A DNA stretch of 5,353 nt, taken from NCBI GenBank assembly GCA_001871755.1, contig MNXL01000206.1:1-5353 (forward strand), read 5' to 3'. Each line of letters starts with the position of its first letter. The stretch's first letter is position 1. A model generated the notes under the pieces. It did no database searches. It was not told where the DNA came from and was given only the letters and a program-made list of their open reading frames with translations. Shown in pieces: positions 1-4,159 of the stretch. The translations under genes and the position numbers were made by a program. Source of the DNA: Anaerolineae bacterium CG2_30_64_16 (GTDB taxonomy: Bacteria > Chloroflexota > Anaerolineae > CG2-30-64-16).

Positions 1-318
1 CATCTCGGGTGCGCAGAAGGACCAAAAAAGGTCACTGCGCGCCTGAACCTGGATCACCTGGCGCGCTTGCGCGCCGCCACGGGCGTTCCCCTGGTGCTGC
101 ACGGCGGGTCGGGGATCCCGCAGGACAACGTGCTGGCGGCCTGTGGCCGCGGCATCGCCAAGATCAACATCGGCACTGATATCCGACAGCCGTACGAGGC
201 GACGCTACGGGCGACCGACAGCGTGGCCCGCGCGCAGGAAGCAGCCTACGAGTGCACGTGCGCGGTGCTGCGCGACAACCTGCACGTGAACGGAAGGCGC
301 CGCACTCTGGTCGGCTGA
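1..318 (+). CDS. class II (zinc-dependent) ketose-bisphosphate aldolase, C-terminal part, probably frameshifted
   Basis: This is the 3' end of an aldolase of the fructose/tagatose-bisphosphate (Fba/GatY/KbaY-like) TIM-barrel family, which cleaves a phosphorylated ketose into DHAP and an aldehyde in the cytoplasm. The frame is open from the window edge to TGA at 316-318. Visible motifs are PLVLHGGSGIP, holding a zinc-ligand His and the phosphate-binding GGSG, and KINIGTDIRQPYE, equivalent to the NxxT/D phosphate and substrate loop. A family-like helical tail follows (SVARAQEAAYECTCAVLRDN). The TTG at 67 lies inside the barrel and is not a credible start; the true start is upstream of the window. 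The first ~9 codons in this frame (HLGCAEGPK) do not look like the family. The +2 frame over 2-28 reads ISGAQKDQK, which resembles the usual segment before KV-x-ARLNLDHL, so one A seems to be missing from the A6 run at 24-29. The FGGY kinase follows after 27 bases and is probably in the same operon. The family call is firm; the exact sugar is unknown. Confidence 0.85.
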   Translation, partial: HLGCAEGPKKVTARLNLDHLARLRAATGVPLVLHGGSGIPQDNVLAACGRGIAKINIGTDIRQPYEATLRATDSVARAQEAAYECTCAVLRDNLHVNGRRRTLVG

Positions 319-345
319 AACGCCTGCGGCCCAGCGGAGGAAACA

Positions 346-1863
346 ATGAGCCTTCTAGGTGTTGATGTAGGTACCACGGGGTGCAAAACGTCGGTCTTTT
401 CCCCGGAGGGACAGATCTTGGGCAGCGCCTACCGGGAGTACGATGTCCGCTCCCCGCAACCCGGCTGGGCCGAGCTGGACGCGGTGGCCGTCTGGCAGGC
501 GGTCAAGGAGACGATGGCGCAAGTCGCGACCTGCGCCAAGGCCGACCCGGTGACGGCGCTGGCCGTCTCCTCGATGGGTGAAGCGATGGTTCCTGTGGGG
601 GCAGACCGTCGGATCCTCGGCCCCTCGCTCCTGCTTCAGGATGTGCGTGGGGAAGCGTACCTGCCGGCCCTCCACCGGGCCTTGCCAGACGATCGCCTTT
701 ATGCAGCCAACGGCAATACGTTGGGAAACCACTACAGCTTGACGAAGCTGATGTGGATCAGGGATCATCGATCTGATGAGTACCGGGCAACCCGCAAGTA
801 TCTGCTATGGGGCAGCTTTGTTTCCTACATGCTGGGCGCCGAGCCGTTGGTGGACTACTCGCTGGCCAACCGGACGCTGCTCTTCGACCTGCATCGCGAA
901 GACTGGTCCCCAGAGCTGTGCGAAATCGCTGGCCTCGATCCGCTCAAACTGCCCGGCGTCTGCCCTTCGGGCACGGTCATCGGCGCGGTGGCGCCGGCCG
1001 TTGCAGCCGAGTTGGGACTGCCGGCCGGCGCGGCGATCGTGGCCGGCGCGCACGACCAGTGTGCGAACGCGGTTGGCTGTGGCGTGGTCGACGCGGGGTT
1101 GGCGGTCTACGGCATGGGTACCATCCTCTGCATCACCCCGGTCTTCACCGATCCCCCAGACGCCAGCCTGATGATCCCGCGCGGCCTGAACACGGAACAT
1201 CACGCGGCGCCGGGTCGTTACGTCAGCTTCATCTACAACCAGGGCGGCGCCCTGGTGAAGTGGTTCCGCAACACCTTTGCCGGCGAGGAACACCGGGCAG
1301 CCCAGGCGGCCGGTGTGGACGTCTACCCGCAGCTCTTCGCCGAAATGCCGGAAGAGCCGAGCAGCGTGACCGTGCTGCCGCTGTTCTCGGCCAGCGGACC
1401 GCCCAGTTTTATCGCGGACGCGGCCGGAGTGGTCACCGGGCTGCGGCTGGAGACAACCCGGGGCGCCATCCTGAAAGGGATCGTGGAAGGCACAACCTTC
1501 TACCTGCGCGAGTGTGTGGAAGCGCTGCCAGGCGCCGGGATTGCCATCGACGAATACCGCGCGGTCGGGGGCGGCAGCAAATCAGATGCCTGGATCCAAC
1601 TCAGCGCCGACATCCTGGGCCGACCGTTCGTGCGGCCTCAGGTCACCGAGGCGGGCGCGTTGGGCGCGGCGATCATCGCCGGTGTGGGCGCTGGGGTATT
1701 CAACTCCCACGAGGACGGGGTGGCGGCGATGGTACGGCCAGATCGTACCTTCGATCCCGACCCGCGGCGTGGACGGGCCTACGACGAGCAGTACGCCCAC
1801 TATCGAGAGTTGTGGCCCCGGTTGGAGAGCTACTTGCGGGGGTGGCGCACCCCAACAGCATAG
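346..1863 (+). CDS. FGGY-family carbohydrate kinase (xylulokinase-like)
   Basis: This cytoplasmic ATP-dependent kinase of the FGGY family (xylulo-, glycero-, fuculo- and rhamnulokinases) phosphorylates a ketose or polyol. At 505 aa it is full length. The ATG at 346 is set by GGAGG at 336-340 with a 5-base spacer. The N-terminal FGGY domain spans about residues 2-243. It has the phosphate-binding loop DVGTTG (7-12), the usual PQPGWAE patch (37-43), a QDVRG substrate-side segment (98-102) and GAHDQ (234-238), whose Asp237 is the expected catalytic base. The C-terminal domain spans about 250-450, with GMGT (256-259) and the ATP-binding signature GGGSKSDAWIQLSAD (408-422), then EAGALGAAIIAG (435-446). 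All key motifs are intact. It lies 27 bases after the aldolase stop, which suggests one transcript and a shared sugar pathway. Xylulokinase is the closest general label, but the aldolase neighbour argues for another ketose whose product is later cleaved. Substrate not determinable; family assignment very sure. Confidence 0.95.
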   Translation: MSLLGVDVGTTGCKTSVFSPEGQILGSAYREYDVRSPQPGWAELDAVAVWQAVKETMAQVATCAKADPVTALAVSSMGEAMVPVGADRRILGPSLLLQDVRGEAYLPALHRALPDDRLYAANGNTLGNHYSLTKLMWIRDHRSDEYRATRKYLLWGSFVSYMLGAEPLVDYSLANRTLLFDLHREDWSPELCEIAGLDPLKLPGVCPSGTVIGAVAPAVAAELGLPAGAAIVAGAHDQCANAVGCGVVDAGLAVYGMGTILCITPVFTDPPDASLMIPRGLNTEHHAAPGRYVSFIYNQGGALVKWFRNTFAGEEHRAAQAAGVDVYPQLFAEMPEEPSSVTVLPLFSASGPPSFIADAAGVVTGLRLETTRGAILKGIVEGTTFYLRECVEALPGAGIAIDEYRAVGGGSKSDAWIQLSADILGRPFVRPQVTEAGALGAAIIAGVGAGVFNSHEDGVAAMVRPDRTFDPDPRRGRAYDEQYAHYRELWPRLESYLRGWRTPTA

Positions 1864-1873
1864 ATGGTCTCAA

Positions 1874-1905
1874 GGCGCCCACTGCTCACGTAAGCTCTGG
1901 GCGCC
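1874..1905. terminator. possible bidirectional hairpin between convergent genes
   Basis: The 105-base gap between the convergent kinase and MFS genes holds a perfect 8-bp inverted repeat, GGCGCCCA at 1874-1881 and TGGGCGCC at 1898-1905. The loop is 16 bases and has a small inner GCT/AGC pairing. It starts 10 bases after the kinase stop and would form in transcripts from either strand. No T tract follows on either side, so it is not a textbook intrinsic terminator. It may act as a weak or factor-assisted stop or as a 3'-end stabiliser. The rest of the gap (1906-1968) shows nothing recognisable. Confidence 0.35.
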
Positions 1906-1968
1906 GCTTCGCCACAAACTGCTATCGACGTTCAGACAATCTAAGGATCTCGTGGGTTAGGCCCCATA

Positions 1969-3120
1969 TCAGGCCAGCGCCCGCGCTGCCGGGGACGCCT
2001 CTCGGCCGGCGAGCATCAGCAGAAGCAGCCCGACCAGCATCCCCGCCGGCAGGATCGCCAGGGCGATGCCGAACGACGCCGTGCTGGTCATCGCAGAGAT
2101 GAGCAGTGGAACCAGGATGCCGCCGATGGGGATGCCGACCTTGACCGCGCCCAGAACTGTGCCGGTCATCTCTCGGAAGGACGTCCCAGCGTATGTGAGG
2201 ATCAGCGGGAGCTGAGACGAAAGCGTTACGCCCGCCAGGAACGCCGCCGGCAACGTGAGCGGGCCGAGGTCGACCAGGAAGAGCAGCGCGAAGGTCGCCG
2301 ATGACAGAGCAAACAGGATCAGGATCGATCGAAAAACACGGTGAGGCGGTACCAGGGTACCGATCAACAACCGCCCCCCGGCAACCCCCGCCAGGAAAAC
2401 GACGAGTCCCAACTTGGCGGTCAGGGTCGCATAGCCGCGCAGCTCTGCCAGGAAGGTGCTGAGGATCCCCATCGTTGTGAGTTCAACTCCCACGGACAAG
2501 ATGGCACACAAGAACAGCACCGCAATGAGCCGGCTCCTGGCGATCGCGCGCAGCTTCAGGCCCAGTCTAGCTTGGCCGCGGCGGGCCGCGGGCAAGATGA
2601 CCAACGCGAAGATGACCGCCAGCGCCAACACCGCCAGGCCAGACTGCACTACGGCCGCTCGCCAACGCATCTGAAGAAAAAGCAGGTACAGGGCGATCGT
2701 GGCCGAACCCAGGGTGACGAAGAGATGATTGATGTTGATGTGAAAGCCGGCGCGTGCCTCGTGGAGGTCGAACAGCATGGCATCGGTGACCCCTTCGTAA
2801 GCGCCGCCGCCCGCGCCGATGAGCGCCATGACGACCAGATTGGGCCAGAAGCCGGGGAACAGGTAGAAGGCCATAAACGAGCCGCCGAGCAGCAGGCTGC
2901 CCAAGAAGAGGATGCGAGCCTTCGAGTGCGTATCACTCAACGCGCCGGCGAGGACAACGGTGATGGTGAGGCCCACGCTTTGGATGGCGAGCATGATCCC
3001 GATCTGGGTTGCTGAAAGGCCGATGTCGCGCGCGGCCGAGCCGACGAGCGAGTTCCCGACCCCCAGGAACAGCATGGCGAGATACGATGCGGCGGTGATG
3101 GTGCGGACGCTGCGGATCAT
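1969..3120 (-). CDS. major facilitator superfamily (MFS) transporter
   Basis: This 383-aa inner-membrane secondary transporter has about twelve hydrophobic helices, near residues 8-30, 38-60, 69-90, 93-112, 131-150, 155-178, 197-222, 234-256, 264-284, 287-308, 320-343 and 348-371. The MFS loop motif between helices 2 and 3 is present in degenerate form as GALSDTHSKARIL (59-71). A more polar central loop (179-196, rich in Arg/Lys) separates the two six-helix halves, as the positive-inside rule predicts. Helix 4 ends in GAGGGAYEGVTDAMLFD, and the stretch FHININHLF (126-134) begins helix 5, similar to the N-x-x-H-x-x-F region of sugar-type MFS carriers; that is a loose resemblance. The ATG at 3120 overlaps the upstream lipoprotein stop as ATGA, with AGGAGG at 3131-3136 ten bases upstream, so translation is probably coupled. 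Substrate and direction of transport are unknown. The gene ends at 1969, facing the kinase gene. Confidence 0.92.
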   Translation of the reverse strand: MIRSVRTITAASYLAMLFLGVGNSLVGSAARDIGLSATQIGIMLAIQSVGLTITVVLAGALSDTHSKARILFLGSLLLGGSFMAFYLFPGFWPNLVVMALIGAGGGAYEGVTDAMLFDLHEARAGFHININHLFVTLGSATIALYLLFLQMRWRAAVVQSGLAVLALAVIFALVILPAARRGQARLGLKLRAIARSRLIAVLFLCAILSVGVELTTMGILSTFLAELRGYATLTAKLGLVVFLAGVAGGRLLIGTLVPPHRVFRSILILFALSSATFALLFLVDLGPLTLPAAFLAGVTLSSQLPLILTYAGTSFREMTGTVLGAVKVGIPIGGILVPLLISAMTSTASFGIALAILPAGMLVGLLLLMLAGREASPAARALA

Positions 3121-4085
3121 GGACTACTTTCCTCCTGTAGTTTAACCTCCACCCATTGCCCATCCTCGACCTGATACCAGGTCAACCCGGTCTGGACAGA
3201 ATGCCCCGCCAGAGCCGCGCTCACGCCCGCGCGCGTGGGCCGGCCATGCGCCGTGATATCAGCGGCCAGTGCGTCTACCAGCGTCTGTGCGCCCGCCGTT
3301 GCCAGCCGTACCGCGGGCGAAAGCGCCCCATCCGTCGTCCCCACCGCGGGCGTACAGACGGCCGCTCGCGTGCCCTCGGCCGCCACGCCGGCCTGGTCGA
3401 TCAGCCAGGCCCGAGCCAGATCAGGCCCACCGATCAGCACGTCCTCCCCGCCTGCGACGCGCCAGCGAATCAGATCGTCAGCGGCCGCCGCGGCATCCCC
3501 AGCGTAAACCCGCGTCACACTCCCGGCGGTTGCCAGACGCTCGGCTTCCGCCTCCAGCGCGGCATAGATCTCTTCGGGATCGGGACACAGGGTGTAAATG
3601 CCAGTCGAGGGCGCGCTGAGAGGGGCGGTCGCCAACAGGGGAATGCCAGCCTGCGCCAGCATCGGTGCGGCCGCGGCCGCCGTCGCGCTCGTCCACGGCC
3701 CCAGCACGGCGATCAGGTCGGGATCTTGGGCCAACGCGTGCGCCTGGGCCGCCGCGGTCTGCGGGTCCAGGTCGTCGTTCAGCGCCACCAACGCCACCCG
3801 GTAACGCCCAAGCTGGCCACCGTCATTCGCCTCGGCCAGCGCCGCCTTGACCACCGGTAGCAGCTCGTAGCCCAGCGGCCGACCCAACCCCTCGAACGGC
3901 CCGATCAGGCCGATCTTGACAACCGGGGCCGCGTCGCCGGGCATGGCGCATGCGGAGAAGAATAACGAGTAAGAAGTGATGAGTAAGACGGAAAACGTGA
4001 AACGGAAAACGTGAAACGTGAAACGTGAAACGTAAAACGAAAGGCGTGATGCGCGATGTTTCAAGCAGGCGAATGACCCTTTCAC
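3117..4085 (-). CDS. LivK-like (type I periplasmic fold) substrate-binding lipoprotein with repeat-derived N-terminus
   Basis: The mature part resembles branched-chain amino acid-type ABC substrate-binding proteins (Peripla_BP_6 family): VKIGLIGPFEGLGRPLGYE at its start, then a VALVALNDDLDP strand-turn, DLIAVLGPWTSA and AGIPLLATAPLS, and near the end GRPTRAGVSAAL. No ABC permease or ATPase is adjacent, so a sensing or orphan binding role is possible. The predicted Cys of a lipobox-like FSAC lies just before AMPGDAAP, after a hydrophobic FSVLLITSYSLFF segment, suggesting an extracytoplasmic lipid-anchored protein; Phe at position -3 is atypical. The region before it (SRLSFYVSRFTFHVFRFT) is translated heptanucleotide repeat, giving an unusually long leader of about 46 aa. 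I chose GTG at 4085 because of GGGGGG at 4091-4096 five bases upstream. GTG at 4109 (330 aa, no good RBS) and TTG at 4064 are alternatives. The mature domain of about 270 aa is shorter than the usual 340-380; the second lobe looks condensed. It overlaps the MFS start by 4 bases. Confidence 0.8.
   Translation of the reverse strand: MKGSFACLKHRASRLSFYVSRFTFHVFRFTFSVLLITSYSLFFSACAMPGDAAPVVKIGLIGPFEGLGRPLGYELLPVVKAALAEANDGGQLGRYRVALVALNDDLDPQTAAAQAHALAQDPDLIAVLGPWTSATAAAAAPMLAQAGIPLLATAPLSAPSTGIYTLCPDPEEIYAALEAEAERLATAGSVTRVYAGDAAAAADDLIRWRVAGGEDVLIGGPDLARAWLIDQAGVAAEGTRAAVCTPAVGTTDGALSPAVRLATAGAQTLVDALAADITAHGRPTRAGVSAALAGHSVQTGLTWYQVEDGQWVEVKLQEESSP
3958..4043. repeat. heptanucleotide tandem array, left (ACGTGAA type), inside the lipoprotein leader
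   Basis: Plus-strand 7-mers run in strict phase: ACGGAAA 3988-3994, ACGTGAA 3995-4001, ACGGAAA 4002-4008, ACGTGAA at 4009-4015, 4016-4022 and 4023-4029, ACGTAAA 4030-4036, then the decayed ACGAAAG 4037-4043. A more degenerate GAGTAAG/AAGTGAT section continues leftward to about 3958. On the minus strand this is the coding sequence of the lipoprotein N-terminus and yields a heptapeptide repeat of the form F-x-V-x-R-F-T. Composition is much more AT-rich than the flanking genes. Short heptamer arrays of this kind are known as STRR elements in filamentous cyanobacteria; the link here is by form only. Confidence 0.93.
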
Positions 4086-4124
4086 GGTGTCCCCCCGTTG
4101 TGTCCACACCTTACGTTTTACGTT
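4029..4124. repeat. inverted repeat joining the two heptamer arrays
   Basis: The arm at 4029-4044 (aacgtaaaacgaaagg) and the arm at 4109-4124 (ccttacgttttacgtt) are complementary at 15 of 16 positions, around a 64-base spacer (4045-4108). The spacer holds the candidate GTG start at 4085 and its G-rich site, and the right arm begins on the last base of the alternative GTG at 4109. In a minus-strand transcript this could fold into a long-looped hairpin over the translation start region of the lipoprotein gene. No T tract is present, so it does not look like a terminator. Confidence 0.7.
4091..4096 (-). promoter_or_regulatory. candidate ribosome binding site for the lipoprotein gene
   Basis: On the minus strand a GGGGGG run sits five bases before GTG at 4085. 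It can pair with the anti-Shine-Dalgarno CCUCC core through one G-U wobble. Upstream of the competing GTG at 4109 there is only repeat sequence with no G-rich site at proper spacing. This is the main reason for preferring 4085. Confidence 0.4.
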
Positions 4125-4159
4125 TTACTCGTTACGTTTTACTCGTTACGTTTTACTCG
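4111..4159. repeat. heptanucleotide tandem array, right (TTACGTT/TTACTCG), after mltG
   Basis: There are seven 7-base units in perfect phase: TTACGTT at 4111-4117 and 4118-4124, then TTACTCG 4125-4131, TTACGTT 4132-4138, TTACTCG 4139-4145, TTACGTT 4146-4152 and TTACTCG 4153-4159. From 4118 to 4159 this is a perfect three-copy 14-base repeat. The next partial unit (TTAC from 4160) contributes the TAA stop codon of mltG on the minus strand. The array fills the gap between mltG and the lipoprotein gene and is opposite in orientation to the left array. Confidence 0.95.

Noticed and set aside
24..31. Programmed -1 frameshift site A AAA AGG in the aldolase
   Set aside because: It does not match a standard X XXY YYZ heptamer well, no downstream stem or upstream Shine-Dalgarno-like stimulator is evident, and aldolases are not known to use recoding; an indel or sequencing error is simpler.
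67..318. A complete small 83-aa protein starting at TTG 67
   Set aside because: The sequence begins in the middle of an aldolase barrel and the frame is open to the window edge, so it is the 3' part of a larger gene.
807..2102. A 431-aa plus-strand open frame
   Set aside because: It overlaps the FGGY kinase in another frame and crosses into the MFS gene, has arginine/glycine-rich low-information translation and no recognisable motif; a GC-rich shadow.
2341..3015. A 224-aa plus-strand open frame
   Set aside because: It is antisense to the MFS gene, with Q/D/R-rich composition typical of a reverse-complement shadow of membrane helices.
3156..3860. A 234-aa plus-strand open frame
   Set aside because: It is antisense to the lipoprotein gene, rich in R/G/P/Q, with no motif and no ribosome site; a shadow.
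4029..4124. Intrinsic terminator after mltG
   Set aside because: The paired arms are AT-rich, the loop is 64 bases and no T tract follows, so termination is unlikely; kept as an inverted repeat instead.
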